Part shown: positions 12,301 through 28,300 of the stretch, piece by piece
Numbering within the stretch: position 1 is the stretch's first letter
Layout of the letters: each line of letters opens with the position of its first letter
Assembly: GCA_964057225.1 (NCBI GenBank)
Contig: CAXKVF010000073.1
Location: 930,001-994,000, forward strand
DNA: 64,000 bases
Source: Auanema rhodensis
Taxonomy: Eukaryota; Nematoda; Chromadorea; Rhabditida; Rhabditidae
Reading direction: 5' to 3'
Made by a program: the position numbers and the translations under genes
Notes under the pieces: generated by a model
The model's input: the letters and a program-made list of their open reading frames with translations, nothing else
Databases searched by the model: none
Told to the model about the DNA's origin: nothing

Positions 12301-15300
12301 GTGTACATTTAATTAGCATAAATTAAAGTTCACGTAAATTTCAAAGTCATGGTTACCATGAAGCAATATCAATAAAAATTTGTTTTTAGACTAATATGGA
12401 CATGGGGAATCTAATTTTGAAAACCGCATCTCTTTATCTTTCACGTGAAGCGAGTTACATACCAAGTGCACATCACGCGTACATTTAATTAGCATTAATT
12501 AAAGTTCACGTAAATTTCAAAGTCATGGTTACCATGAACCAATATCAATAAAAATTTGTTTTTAGACTAATATGGAAATGGGGAATCTAATTTTGAAAAC
12601 CGCATCTCTTTATCTTTCACGTGAAGCGAGTTACATACCAAGTGCACATCACGTGTACATTTAATTAGCATAAATTAAAGTTCACATAAAATTCAAAGTC
12701 ATGGTTACCATGAACCAATATCAATAAAAATTTGTTTTTAGACTAATATGGACATGGGGAATCTAATTTTGGAAACCGCATCTCTTTATCTTTCACGTGA
12801 AGCGAGTTACATACCAAGTGCACATCACGTGTACATTTAATTAGCATAAATTAAAGTTCACGTAAATTTCAAAGTCATGGTTACCATGAAGCAATATCAA
12901 TAAAAATTTGTTTTTAGACTAATATGGACATGGGGAATCTAATTTTGAAAACCGCATCTCTTTATCTTTCACGTGAAGCGAGTTACATACCAAGTGCACA
13001 TCACGCGTACATTTAATTAGCATTAATTAAAGTTCACGTAAATTTCAAAGTCATGGTTACCATGATCCAATATCAATAAAAATTTGTTTTTAGACTAATA
13101 TGGAAATGGGGAATCTAATTTTGAAAACCGCATCTCTTTATCTTTCACGTGAAGCGAGTTACATACCAAGTGCACATCACGTGTACATTTAATTAGCATA
13201 AATTAAAGTTCACATAAAATTCAAAGTCATGGTTACCATGAACCAATATCAATAAAAATTTGTTTTTAGACTAATATGGACATGGGGAATCTAATTTTGG
13301 AAACCGCATCTCTTTATCTTTCACGTGAAGCGAGTTACATACCAAGTGCACATCACGTGTACATTTAATTAGCATAAATTAAAGTTCACGTAAATTTCAA
13401 AGTCATGGTTACCATGAACCAATATCAATAAAAATTTGTTTTTAGACTAATATGGACATGGGGAATCTAATTTTGGAAACCGCATCTCTTTATCTTTCAC
13501 GTGAAGCGAGTTACATACCAAGTGCACATCACGTGTACATTTAATTAGCATAAATTAAAGTTCACATAAAATTCAAAGTCATGGTTACCATGAACCAATA
13601 TCAATAAAAATTTGTTTTTAGACTAATATGGACATGGGGAATCTAATTTTGAAAACCGCATCTCTTTATCTTTCACGTGAAGCGAGTTACATACCAAGTG
13701 CACATCACGTGTACATTTAATTAGCATAAATTAAAGTTCACGTAAATTTCAAAGTCATGGTTACCATGAAGCAATATCAATAAAAATTTGTTTTTAGACT
13801 AATATGGACATGGGGAATCTAATTTTGAAAACCGCATCTCTTTATCTTTCACGTGAAGCGAGTTACATACCAAGTGCACATCACGTGTACATTTAATTAG
13901 CATAAATTAAAGTTCACGTAAATTTCAAAGTCATGGTTACCATGAAGCAATATCAATAAAAATTTGTTTTTAGACTAATATGGACATGGGGAATCTAATT
14001 TTGAAAACCGCATCTCTTTATCTTTCACGTGAAGCGAGTTACATACCAAGTGCACATCACGTGTACATTTAATTAGCATAAATTAAAGTTCACGTAAATT
14101 TCAAAGTCATGGTTACCATGAACCAATATCAATAAAAATTTGTTTTTAGACTAATATGGACATGGGGAATCTAATTTTGAAAACCGCATCTCTTTATCTT
14201 TCACGTGAAGCGAGTTACATACCAAGTGCACATCACGTGTACATTTAATTAGCATAAATTAAAGTTCACGTAAATTTTAAAGTCATGGTTACCATGAACC
14301 AATATCAATAAAAATTTGTTTTTAGACTAATATGGACATGGGGAATCTAATTTTGGAAACCGCATCTCTTTATCTTTCACGTGAAGCGAGTTACATACCA
14401 AGTGCACATCACGTGTACATTTAATTAGCATAAATTAAAGTTCACATAAAATTCAAAGTCATGGTTACCATGAACCAATATCAATAAAAATTTGTTTTTA
14501 GACTAATATGGACATGGGGAATCTAATTTTGAAAACCGCATCTCTTTATCTTTCACGTGAAGCGAGTTACATACCAAGTGCACATCACGTGTACATTTAA
14601 TTAGCATAAATTAAAGTTCACGTAAATTTCAAAGTCATGGTTACCATGAAGCAATATCAATAAAAATTTGTTTTTAGACTAATATGGACATGGGGAATCT
14701 AATTTTGAAAACCGCATCTCTTTATCTTTCACGTGAAGCGAGTTACATACCAAGTGCACATCACGTGTACATTTAATTAGCATAAATTAAAGTTCACGTA
14801 AATTTCAAAGTCATGGTTACCATGAAGCAATATCAATAAAAATTTGTTTTTAGACTAATATGGACATGGGGAATCTAATTTTGAAAACCGCATCTCTTTA
14901 TCTTTCACGTGAAGCGAGTTACATACCAAGTGCACATCACGTGTACATTTAATTAGCATAAATTAAAGTTCACGTAAATTTCAAAGTCATGGTTACCATG
15001 AAGCAATATCAATAAAAATTTGTTTTTAGACTAATATGGACATGGGGAATCTAATTTTGAAAACCGCATCTCTTTATCTTTCACGTGAAGCGAGTTACAT
15101 ACCAAGTGCACATCACGTGTACATTTAATTAGCATAAATTAAAGTTCACGTAAATTTCAAAGTCATGGTTACCATGAACCAATATCAATAAAAATTTGTT
15201 TTTAGACTAATATGGACATGGGGAATCTAATTTTGGAAACCGCATCTCTTTATCTTTCACGTGAAGCGAGTTACATACCAAGTGCACATCACGTGTACAT

Positions 15301-18300
15301 TTAATTAGCATAAATTAAAGTTCACATAAAATTCAAAGTCATGGTTACCATGAACCAATATCAATAAAAATTTGTTTTTAGACTAATATGGACATGGGGA
15401 ATCTAATTTTGAAAACCGCATCTCTTTATCTTTCACGTGAAGCGAGTTACATACCAAGTGCACATCACGTGTACATTTAATTAGCATAAATTAAAGTTCA
15501 CGTAAATTTTAAAGTCATGGTTACCATGAACCAATATCAATAAAAATTTGTTTTTAGACTAATATGGACATGGGGAATCTAATTTTGGAAACCGCATCTC
15601 TTTATCTTTCACGTGAAGCGAGTTACATACCAAGTGCACATCACGTGTACATTTAATTAGCATAAATTAAAGTTCACATAAAATTCAAAGTCATGGTTAC
15701 CATGAACCAATATCAATAAAAATTTGTTTTTAGACTAATATAGACATGAGGAATCTAATTTTGAAAACCGCATCTCTTTATCTTTCACGTGAAGCGAGTT
15801 ACATACCAAGTGCACATCACGTGTACATTTAATTAGCATAAATTAAAGTTCACGTAAATTTCAAAGTCATGGTTACCATGCACCAATATCAATAAAAATT
15901 TGTTTTTAGACTAATATGGACATGGGGAATCTAATTTTGAAAACCGCATCTCTTTATCTTTCACGTGAAGCGAGTTACATACCAAGTGCACATCACGTGT
16001 ACATTTAATTAGCATAAATTAAAGTTCACGTAAATTTCAAAGTCATGGTTACCATGAAGCAATATCAATAAAAATTTGTTTTTAGACTAATATGGACATG
16101 GGGAATCTAATTTTGAAAACCGCATCTCTTTATCTTTCACGTGAAGCGAGTTACATACCAAGTGCACATCACGTGTACATTTAATTAGCATAAATTAAAG
16201 TTCTCGTAAATTTCAAAGTCATGGTTACCATGAACCAATATCAATGAAAATTTGTTTTTAGACTAATATGGACATGGGGAATCTAATTTTGAAAACCGCA
16301 TTTCTTTATCTTTCACGTGAAGCGAGTTACATACCAAGTGCACATCACGCGTACATTTAATTAGCATTAATTAAAGTTCACGTAAATTTCAAAGTCATGG
16401 TTACCATGAACCAATATCAATAAAAATTTGTTTTTAGACTAATATGGACATGGGGAATCTAATTTTGAAAACCGCATCTCTTTATCTTTCACGTGAAGCG
16501 AGTTACATACCAAGTGCACATCACGTGTACATTTAATTAGCATAAATTAAAGTTCACGTAAATTTCAAAGTCATGGTTACCATGAAGCAATATCAATAAA
16601 AATTTGTTTTTAGACTAATATGGACATGGGGAATCTAATTTTGAAAACCGCATCTCTTTATCTTTCACGTGAAGCGAGTTACATACCAAGTGCACATCAC
16701 GTGTACATTTAATTAGCATTAATTAAAGTTCACGTAAATTTCAAAGTCATGGTTACCATGAAGCAATATCAATAAAAATTTGTTTTTAGACTAATATGGA
16801 CATGGGGAATCTAATTTTGAAAACCGCATCTCTTTATCTTTCACGTGAAGCGAGTTACATACCAAGTGCACATCACGCGTACATTTAATTAGCATTAATT
16901 AAAGTTCACGTAAATTTCAAAGTCATGGTTACCATGAACCAATATCAATAAAAATTTGTTTTTAGACTAATATGGACATGGGGAATCTAATTTTGAAAAC
17001 CGCATCTCTTTATCTTTCATGTGAAGCGAGTTACATACCAAGTGCACATCACGTGTACATTTAATTAGCATAAATTAAAGTTCACGTAAATTTCAAAGTC
17101 ATGGTTACCATGAAGCAATATCAATAAAAATTTGTTTTTAGACTAATATGGACATGGGGAATCTAATTTTTAAAACCGCATCTCTTTATCTTTAACGTGA
17201 AGCGAGTTACATACCAAGTGCACATCACGTGTACATTTAATTAGCATAAATTAAAGTTCACGTAAATTTCAAAGTCATGGTTACCATGAACCAATATCAA
17301 TAAAAATTTGTTTTTAGACTAATATGGACATGGGAAATCTAATTTTGAAAACCGCATCTCTTTATCTTTCACGTGAAGCGAGTTACATACCAAGTGCACA
17401 TCACGTGTACATTTAATTAGCATAAATTAAAGTTCACGTAAATTTCAAAGTCATGGTTACCATGAACCAATATCAATAAAAATTTGTTTTTAGACTAATA
17501 TGGACATGGGGAATCTAATTTTGAAAACCGCATCTCTTTATCTTTAACGTGAAGCGAGTTACATACCAAGTGCACATCACGTGTACATTTAATTAGCATA
17601 AATTAAAGTTCACGTAAATTTCAAAGTCATGGTTACCATGAACCAATATCAATAAAAATTTGTTTTTAGACTAATATGGACATGGGAAATCTAATTTTGA
17701 AAACCGCATTTCTTTATCTTTCACGTGAAGCGAGTTACATACCAAGTGCACATCACGTGTACATTTAATTAGCATAAATTAAAGTTCACATAAAATTCAA
17801 AGTCATGGTTACCATGAACCAATATCAATAAAAATTTGTTTTTAGACTAATATGGACATGGGGAATCTAATTTTGAAAACCGCATCTCTTTATCTTTCAC
17901 GTGAAGCGAGTTACATACCAAGTGCACATCACGTGTACATTTAATTAGCATAAATTAAAGTTCACGTAAATTTCAAAGTCATGGTTACCATGAAGCAATA
18001 TCAATAAAAATTTGTTTTTAGACTAATATGGACATGGGGAATCTAATTTTGAAAACCGCATCTCTTTATCTTTCACGTGAAGCGAGTTACATACCAAGTG
18101 CACATCACGTGTACATTTAATTAGCATAAATTAAAGTTCACGTAAATTTCAAAGTCATGGTTACCATGAAGCAATATCAATAAAAATTTGTTTTTAGACT
18201 AATATGGACATGGGGAATCTAATTTTGAAAACCGCATCTCTTTATCTTTCACGTGAAGCGAGTTACATACCAAGTGCACATCACGTGTACATTTAATTAG

Positions 18301-19394
18301 CATAAATTAAAGTTCACGTAAATTTCAAAGTCATGGTTACCATGAACCAATATCAATAAAAATTTGTTTTTAGACTAATATGGACATGGGGAATCTAATT
18401 TGAAAAACCGCATCTCTTTATCTTTCACGTGAAGCGAGTTACATACCAAGTGCACATCACGTGTACATTTAATTAGCATAAATTAAAGTTCACGTAAATT
18501 TCAAAGTCATGGTTACCATGAAGCAATATCAATAAAAATTTGTTTTTAGACTAATATGGACATGGGGAATCTAATTTTGAAAACCGCATCTCTTTATCTT
18601 TCACGTGAAGCGAGTTACATACCAAGTGCACATCACGTGTACATTTAATTAGCATAAATTAAAGTTCACGTAAATTTCAAAGTCATGGTTACCATGAAGC
18701 AATATCAATAAAAATTTGTTTTTAGACTAATATGGACATGGGGAATCTAATTTTGAAAACCGCATCTCTTTATCTTTCACGTGAAGCGAGTTACATACCA
18801 AGTGCACATCACGTGTACATTTAATTAGCATAAATTAAAGTTCACGTAAATTTCAAAGTCATGGTTACCATGAACCAATATCAATAAAAATTTGTTTTTA
18901 GACTAATATGGACATGGGGAATCTAATTTTGAAAACCGCATCTCTTTATCTTTCACGTGAAGCGAGTTACATACCAAGTGCACATCACGTGTACATTTAA
19001 TTAGCATAAATTAAAGTTCACGTAAATTTCAAAGTCATGGTTACCATGAACCAATATCAATAAAAATTTGTTTTTAGACTAATATGGACATGGGGAATCT
19101 AATTTGAAAAACCGCATCTCTTTATCTTTCACGTGAAGCGAGTTACATACCAAGTGCACATCACGTGTACATTTAATTAGCATAAATTAAAGTTCACGTA
19201 AATTTCAAAGTCATGGTTACCATGAAGCAATATCAATAAAAATTTGTTTTTAGACTAATATGGACATGGGGAATCTAATTTTGAAAACCGCATCTCTTTA
19301 TCTTTCACGTGAAGCGAGTTACATACCAAGTGCACATCACGTGTACATTTAATTAGCATAAATTAAAGTTCACGTAAATTTCAAAGTCATGGTT

Positions 19395-22300
19395 ACCATA
19401 AACCAATATCAATAAAAATTTGTTTTTAGACTAATATAGACATGAGGAATCTAATTTTGAAAACCGCATCTCTTTATCTTTCACGTGAAGCGAGTTACAT
19501 ACCAAGTGCACATCACGTGTACATTTAATTAGCATAAATTAAAGTTCACGTAAATTTCAAAGTCATGGTTACCATGCACCAATATCAATAAAAATTTGTT
19601 TTTAGACTAATATGGACATGGGGAATCTAATTTTGAAAACCGCATCTCTTTATCTTTCACGTGAAGCGAGTTACATACCAAGTGCACATCACGTGTACAT
19701 TTAATTAGCATAAATTAAAGTTCACGTAAATTTCAAAGTCATGGTTACCATGAAGCAATATCAATAAAAATTTGTTTTTAGACTAATATGGACATGGGGA
19801 ATCTAATTTTGAAAACCGCATCTCTTTATCTTTCACGTGAAGCGAGTTACATACCAAGTGCACATCACGTGTACATTTAATTAGCATAAATTAAAGTTCT
19901 CGTAAATTTCAAAGTCATGGTTACCATGAACCAATATCAATGAAAATTTGTTTTTAGACTAATATGGACATGGGGAATCTAATTTTGAAAACCGCATTTC
20001 TTTATCTTTCACGTGAAGCGAGTTACATACCAAGTGCACATCACGTGTACATTTAATTAGCATAAATTAAAGTTCACGTAAAATTCAAAGTCATGGTTAC
20101 CATGAACCAATATCAATAAAAATTTGTTTTTAGACTAATATGGACATGGGGAATCTAATTTTGAAAACCGCATCTCTTTATCTTTCACGTGAAGCGAGTT
20201 ACATACCAAGTGCACATCACGTGTACATTTAATTAGCATAAATTAAAGTTCACGTAAATTTCAAAGTCATGGTTACCATGAACCAATATCAATAAAAATT
20301 TGTTTTTAGACTAATATGGACATGGGGAATCTAATTTGAAAAACCGCATCTCTTTATCTTTCACGTGAAGCGAGTTACATACCAAGTGCACATCACGTGT
20401 ACATTTAATTAGCATAAATTAAAGTTCACGTAAATTTCAAAGTCATGGTTACCATGAAGCAATATCAATAAAAATTTGTTTTTAGACTAATATGGACATG
20501 GGGAATCTAATTTTGAAAACCGCATCTCTTTATCTTTCACGTGAAGCGAGTTACATACCAAGTGCACATCACGTGTACATTTAATTAGCATAAATTAAAG
20601 TTCACGTAAATTTCAAAGTCATGGTTACCATGAAGCAATATCAATAAAAATTTGTTTTTAGACTAATATGGACATGGGGAATCTAATTTTGAAAACCGCA
20701 TCTCTTTATCTTTCACGTGAAGCGAGTTACATACCAAGTGCACATCACGTGTACATTTAATTAGCATAAATTAAAGTTCACGTAAATTTCAAAGTCATGG
20801 TTACCATGAACCAATATCAATAAAAATTTGTTTTTAGACTAATATAGACATGAGGAATCTAATTTTGAAAACCGCATCTCTTTATCTTTCACGTGAAGCG
20901 AGTTACATACCAAGTGCACATCACGTGTACATTTAATTAGCATAAATTAAAGTTCACGTAAATTTCAAAGTCATGGTTACCATGCACCAATATCAATAAA
21001 AATTTGTTTTTAGACTAATATGGACATGGGGAATCTAATTTTGAAAACCGCATCTCTTTATCTTTCACGTGAAGCGAGTTACATACCAAGTGCACATCAC
21101 GTGTACATTTAATTAGCATAAATTAAAGTTCACGTAAATTTCAAAGTCATGGTTACCATGAAGCAATATCAATAAAAATTTGTTTTTAGACTAATATGGA
21201 CATGGGGAATCTAATTTTGAAAACCGCATCTCTTTATCTTTCACGTGAAGCGAGTTACATACCAAGTGCACATCACGTGTACATTTAATTAGCATAAATT
21301 AAAGTTCTCGTAAATTTCAAAGTCATGGTTACCATGAACCAATATCAATAAAAATTTGTTTTTAGACTAATATAGACATGAGGAATCTAATTTTGAAAAC
21401 CGCATCTCTTTATCTTTCACGTGAAGCGAGTTACATACCAAGTGCACATCACGTGTACATTTAATTAGCATAAATTAAAGTTCTCGTAAATTTCAAAGTC
21501 ATGGTTACCATGAACCAATATCAATGAAAATTTGTTTTTAGACTAATATGGACATGGGGAATCTAATTTTGAAAACCGCATTTCTTTATCTTTCACGTGA
21601 AGCGAGTTACATACCAAGTGCACATCACGTGTACATTTAATTAGCATAAATTAAAGTTCACGTAAAATTCAAAGTCATGGTTACCATGAACCAATATCAA
21701 TAAAAATTTGTTTTTAGACTAATATGGACATGGGGAATCTAATTTTGAAAACCGCATCTCTTTATCTTTCACGTGAAGCGAGTTACATACCAAGTGCACA
21801 TCACGTGTACATTTAATTAGCATAAATTAAAGTTCACGTAAATTTCAAAGTCATGGTTACCATGAAGCAATATCAATAAAAATTTGTTTTTAGACTAATA
21901 TGGACATGGGGAATCTAATTTTGAAAACCGCATCTCTTTATCTTTCACGTGAAGCGAGTTACATACCAAGTGCACATCACGCGTACATTTAATTAGCATT
22001 AATTAAAGTTCACGTAAATTTCAAAGTCATGGTTACCATGAACCAATATCAATAAAAATTTGTTTTTAGACTAATATGGACATGGGGAATCTAATTTTGA
22101 AAACCGCATCTCTTTATCTTTCACGTGAAGCGAGTTACATACCAAGTGCACATCACGTGTACATTTAATTAGCATAAATTAAAGTTCACGTAAATTTCAA
22201 AGTCATGGTTCCCATGAAGCAATATCAATAAAAATTTGTTTTTAGACTAATATGGACATGGGGAATCTAATTTTGAAAACCGCATCTCTTTATCTTTCAC

Positions 22301-25300
22301 GTGAAGCGAGTTACATACCAAGTGCACATCACGTGTACATTTAATTAGCATTAATTAAAGTTCACGTAAATTTCAAAGTCATGGTTACCATGAACCAATA
22401 TCAATAAAAATTTGTTTTTAGACTAATATGGACATGGGGAATCTAATTTTGAAAACCGCATCTCTTTATCTTTCACGTGAAGCGAGTTACATACCAAGTG
22501 CACATCACGTGTACATTTAATTAGCATTAATTAAAGTTCACGTAAATTTCAAAGTCATGGTTACCATGAAGCAATATCAATAAAAATTTGTTTTTAGACT
22601 AATATGGACATGGGGAATCTAATTTTGAAAACCGCATCTCTTTATCTTTCACGTGAAGCGAGTTACATACCAAGTGCACATCACGTGTACATTTAATTAG
22701 CATTAATTAAAGTTCACGTAAATTTCAAAGTCATGGTTACCATGAACCAATATCAATAAAAATTTGTTTTTAGACTAATATGGACATGGGGAATCTAATT
22801 TTGAAAACCGCATCTCTTTATCTTTCACGTGAAGCGAGTTACATACCAAGTGCACATCACGTGTACATTTAATTAGCATTAATTAAAGTTCACGTAAATT
22901 TCAAAGTCATGGTTACCATGAACCAATATCAATAAAAATTTGTTTTTAGACTAATATGGACATGGGGAATCTAATTTTGGAAACCGCATCTCTTTATCTT
23001 TCACGTGAAGCGAGTTACATACCAAGTGCACATCACGTGTACATTTAATTAGCATAAATTAAAGTTCACGTAAAATTCAAAGTCATGGTTACCATGAACC
23101 AATATCAATAAAAATTTGTTTTTAGACTAATATGGACATGGGGAATCTAATTTTGAAAACCGCATCTCTTTATCTTTCACGTGAAGCGAGTTACATACCA
23201 AGTGCACATCACGTGTACATTTAATTAGCATAAATTAAAGTTCACGTAAATTTCAAAGTCATGGTTACCATGAACCAATATCAATAAAAATTTGTTTTTA
23301 GACTAATATGGACATGGGGAATCTAATTTTGAAAACCGCATCTCTTTATCTTTCACGTGAAGCGAGTTACATACCAAGTGCACATCACGTGTACATTTAA
23401 TTAGCATAAATTAAAGTTCACGTAAATTTCAAAGTCATGGTTACCATGAACCAATATCAATAAAAATTTGTTTTTAGACTAATATGGACATGGGGAATCT
23501 AATTTTGAAAACCGCATCTCTTTATCTTTCACGTGAAGCGAGTTACATACCAAGTGCACATCACGTGTACATTTAATTAGCATAAATTAAAGTTCACGTA
23601 AATTTCAAAGTCATGGTTACCATGAAGCAATATCAATAAAAATTTGTTTTTAGACTAATATGGACATGGGGAATCTAATTTTGAAAACCGCATCTCTTTA
23701 TCTTTCACGTGAAGCGAGTTACATACCAAGTGCACATCACGTGTACATTTAATTAGCATTAATTAAAGTTCACGTAAATTTCAAAGTCATGGTTACCATG
23801 AACCAATATCAATAAAAATTTGTTTTTAGACTAATATGGACATGGGGAATCTAATTTTGAAAACCGCATCTCTTTATCTTTCACGTGAAGCGAGTTACAT
23901 ACCAAGTGCACATCACGTGTACATTTAATTAGCATAAATTAAAGTTCACGTAAATTTCAAAGTCATGGTTACCATAAACCAATATCAATAAAAATTTGTT
24001 TTTAGACTAATATAGACATGAGGAATCTAATTTTGAAAACCGCATCTCTTTATCTTTCACGTGAAGCGAGTTACATACCAAGTGCACATCACGTGTACAT
24101 TTAATTAGCATAAATTAAAGTTCACGTAAATTTCAAAGTCATGGTTACCATGCACCAATATCAATAAAAATTTGTTTTTAGACTAATATGGACATGGGGA
24201 ATCTAATTTTGAAAACCGCATCTCTTTATCTTTCACGTGAAGCGAGTTACATACCAAGTGCACATCACGTGTACATTTAATTAGCATAAATTAAAGTTCA
24301 CGTAAATTTCAAAGTCATGGTTACCATGAAGCAATATCAATAAAAATTTGTTTTTAGACTAATATGGACATGGGGAATCTAATTTTGAAAACCGCATCTC
24401 TTTATCTTTCACGTGAAGCGAGTTACATACCAAGTGCACATCACGTGTACATTTAATTAGCATAAATTAAAGTTCTCGTAAATTTCAAAGTCATGGTTAC
24501 CATGAACCAATATCAATGAAAATTTGTTTTTAGACTAATATGGACATGGGGAATCTAATTTTGAAAACCGCATTTCTTTATCTTTCACGTGAAGCGAGTT
24601 ACATACCAAGTGCACATCACGTGTACATTTAATTAGCATAAATTAAAGTTCACGTAAAATTCAAAGTCATGGTTACCATGAACCAATATCAATAAAAATT
24701 TGTTTTTAGACTAATATGGACATGGGGAATCTAATTTTGAAAACCGCATCTCTTTATCTTTCACGTGAAGCGAGTTACATACCAAGTGCACATCACGTGT
24801 ACATTTAATTAGCATAAATTAAAGTTCACGTAAATTTCAAAGTCATGGTTACCATGAACCAATATCAATAAAAATTTGTTTTTAGACTAATATGGACATG
24901 GGGAATCTAATTTGAAAAACCGCATCTCTTTATCTTTCACGTGAAGCGAGTTACATACCAAGTGCACATCACGTGTACATTTAATTAGCATAAATTAAAG
25001 TTCACGTAAATTTCAAAGTCATGGTTACCATGAAGCAATATCAATAAAAATTTGTTTTTAGACTAATATGGACATGGGGAATCTAATTTTGAAAACCGCA
25101 TCTCTTTATCTTTCACGTGAAGCGAGTTACATACCAAGTGCACATCACGTGTACATTTAATTAGCATAAATTAAAGTTCACGTAAATTTCAAAGTCATGG
25201 TTACCATGAAGCAATATCAATAAAAATTTGTTTTCAGACTAATATGGACATGGGGAATCTAATTTTGAAAACCGCATCTCTTTATCTTTCACGTGAAGCG

Positions 25301-28300
25301 AGTTACATACCAAGTGCACATCACGTGTACATTTAATTAGCATAAATTAAAGTTCACGTAAATTTCAAAGTCATGGTTACCATGAACCAATATCAATAAA
25401 AATTTGTTTTTAGACTAATATAGACATGAGGAATCTAATTTTGAAAACCGCATCTCTTTATCTTTCACGTGAAGCGAGTTACATACCAAGTGCACATCAC
25501 GTGTACATTTAATTAGCATAAATTAAAGTTCACGTAAATTTCAAAGTCATGGTTACCATGCACCAATATCAATAAAAATTTGTTTTTAGACTAATATGGA
25601 CATGGGGAATCTAATTTTGAAAACCGCATCTCTTTATCTTTCACGTGAAGCGAGTTACATACCAAGTGCACATCACGTGTACATTTAATTAGCATAAATT
25701 AAAGTTCACGTAAATTTCAAAGTCATGGTTACCATGAAGCAATATCAATAAAAATTTGTTTTTAGACTAATATGGACATGGGGAATCTAATTTTGAAAAC
25801 CGCATCTCTTTATCTTTCACGTGAAGCGAGTTACATACCAAGTGCACATCACGTGTACATTTAATTAGCATAAATTAAAGTTCTCGTAAATTTCAAAGTC
25901 ATGGTTACCATGAACCAATATCAATAAAAATTTGTTTTTAGACTAATATAGACATGAGGAATCTAATTTTGAAAACCGCATCTCTTTATCTTTCACGTGA
26001 AGCGAGTTACATACCAAGTGCACATCACGTGTACATTTAATTAGCATAAATTAAAGTTCTCGTAAATTTCAAAGTCATGGTTACCATGAACCAATATCAA
26101 TGAAAATTTGTTTTTAGACTAATATGGACATGGGGAATCTAATTTTGAAAACCGCATTTCTTTATCTTTCACGTGAAGCGAGTTACATACCAAGTGCACA
26201 TCACGTGTACATTTAATTAGCATAAATTAAAGTTCACGTAAAATTCAAAGTCATGGTTACCATGAACCAATATCAATAAAAATTTGTTTTTAGACTAATA
26301 TGGACATGGGGAATCTAATTTTGAAAACCGCATCTCTTTATCTTTCACGTGAAGCGAGTTACATACCAAGTGCACATCACGTGTACATTTAATTAGCATA
26401 AATTAAAGTTCACGTAAATTTCAAAGTCATGGTTACCATGAAGCAATATCAATAAAAATTTGTTTTTAGACTAATATGGACATGGGGAATCTAATTTTGA
26501 AAACCGCATCTCTTTATCTTTCACGTGAAGCGAGTTACATACCAAGTGCACATCACGCGTACATTTAATTAGCATTAATTAAAGTTCACGTAAATTTCAA
26601 AGTCATGGTTACCATGAACCAATATCAATAAAAATTTGTTTTTAGACTAATATGGACATGGGGAATCTAATTTTGAAAACCGCATCTCTTTATCTTTCAC
26701 GTGAAGCGAGTTACATACCAAGTGCACATCACGTGTACATTTAATTAGCATAAATTAAAGTTCACGTAAATTTCAAAGTCATGGTTCCCATGAAGCAATA
26801 TCAATAAAAATTTGTTTTTAGACTAATATGGACATGGGGAATCTAATTTTGAAAACCGCATCTCTTTATCTTTCACGTGAAGCGAGTTACATACCAAGTG
26901 CACATCACGTGTACATTTAATTAGCATTAATTAAAGTTCACGTAAATTTCAAAGTCATGGTTACCATGAACCAATATCAATAAAAATTTGTTTTTAGACT
27001 AATATGGACATGGGGAATCTAATTTTGAAAACCGCATCTCTTTATCTTTCACGTGAAGCGAGTTACATACCAAGTGCACATCACGTGTACATTTAATTAG
27101 CATTAATTAAAGTTCACGTAAATTTCAAAGTCATGGTTACCATGAAGCAATATCAATAAAAATTTGTTTTTAGACTAATATGGACATGGGGAATCTAATT
27201 TTGAAAACCGCATCTCTTTATCTTTCACGTGAAGCGAGTTACATACCAAGTGCACATCACGTGTACATTTAATTAGCATTAATTAAAGTTCACGTAAATT
27301 TCAAAGTCATGGTTACCATGAACCAATATCAATAAAAATTTGTTTTTAGACTAATATGGACATGGGGAATCTAATTTTGAAAACCGCATCTCTTTATCTT
27401 TCACGTGAAGCGAGTTACATACCAAGTGCACATCACGTGTACATTTAATTAGCATTAATTAAAGTTCACGTAAATTTCAAAGTCATGGTTACCATGAACC
27501 AATATCAATAAAAATTTGTTTTTAGACTAATATGGACATGGGGAATCTAATTTTGGAAACCGCATCTCTTTATCTTTCACGTGAAGCGAGTTACATACCA
27601 AGTGCACATCACGTGTACATTTAATTAGCATAAATTAAAGTTCACGTAAAATTCAAAGTCATGGTTACCATGAACCAATATCAATAAAAATTTGTTTTTA
27701 GACTAATATGGACATGGGGAATCTAATTTTGAAAACCGCATCTCTTTATCTTTCACGTGAAGCGAGTTACATACCAAGTGCACATCACGTGTACATTTAA
27801 TTAGCATAAATTAAAGTTCACGTAAATTTCAAAGTCATGGTTACCATGAACCAATATCAATAAAAATTTGTTTTTAGACTAATATGGACATGGGGAATCT
27901 AATTTTGAAAACCGCATCTCTTTATCTTTCACGTGAAGCGAGTTACATACCAAGTGCACATCACGTGTACATTTAATTAGCATAAATTAAAGTTCACGTA
28001 AATTTCAAAGTCATGGTTACCATGAACCAATATCAATAAAAATTTGTTTTTAGACTAATATGGACATGGGGAATCTAATTTTGAAAACCGCATCTCTTTA
28101 TCTTTCACGTGAAGCGAGTTACATACCAAGTGCACATCACGTGTACATTTAATTAGCATAAATTAAAGTTCACGTAAATTTCAAAGTCATGGTTACCATG
28201 AAGCAATATCAATAAAAATTTGTTTTTAGACTAATATGGACATGGGGAATCTAATTTTGAAAACCGCATCTCTTTATCTTTCACGTGAAGCGAGTTACAT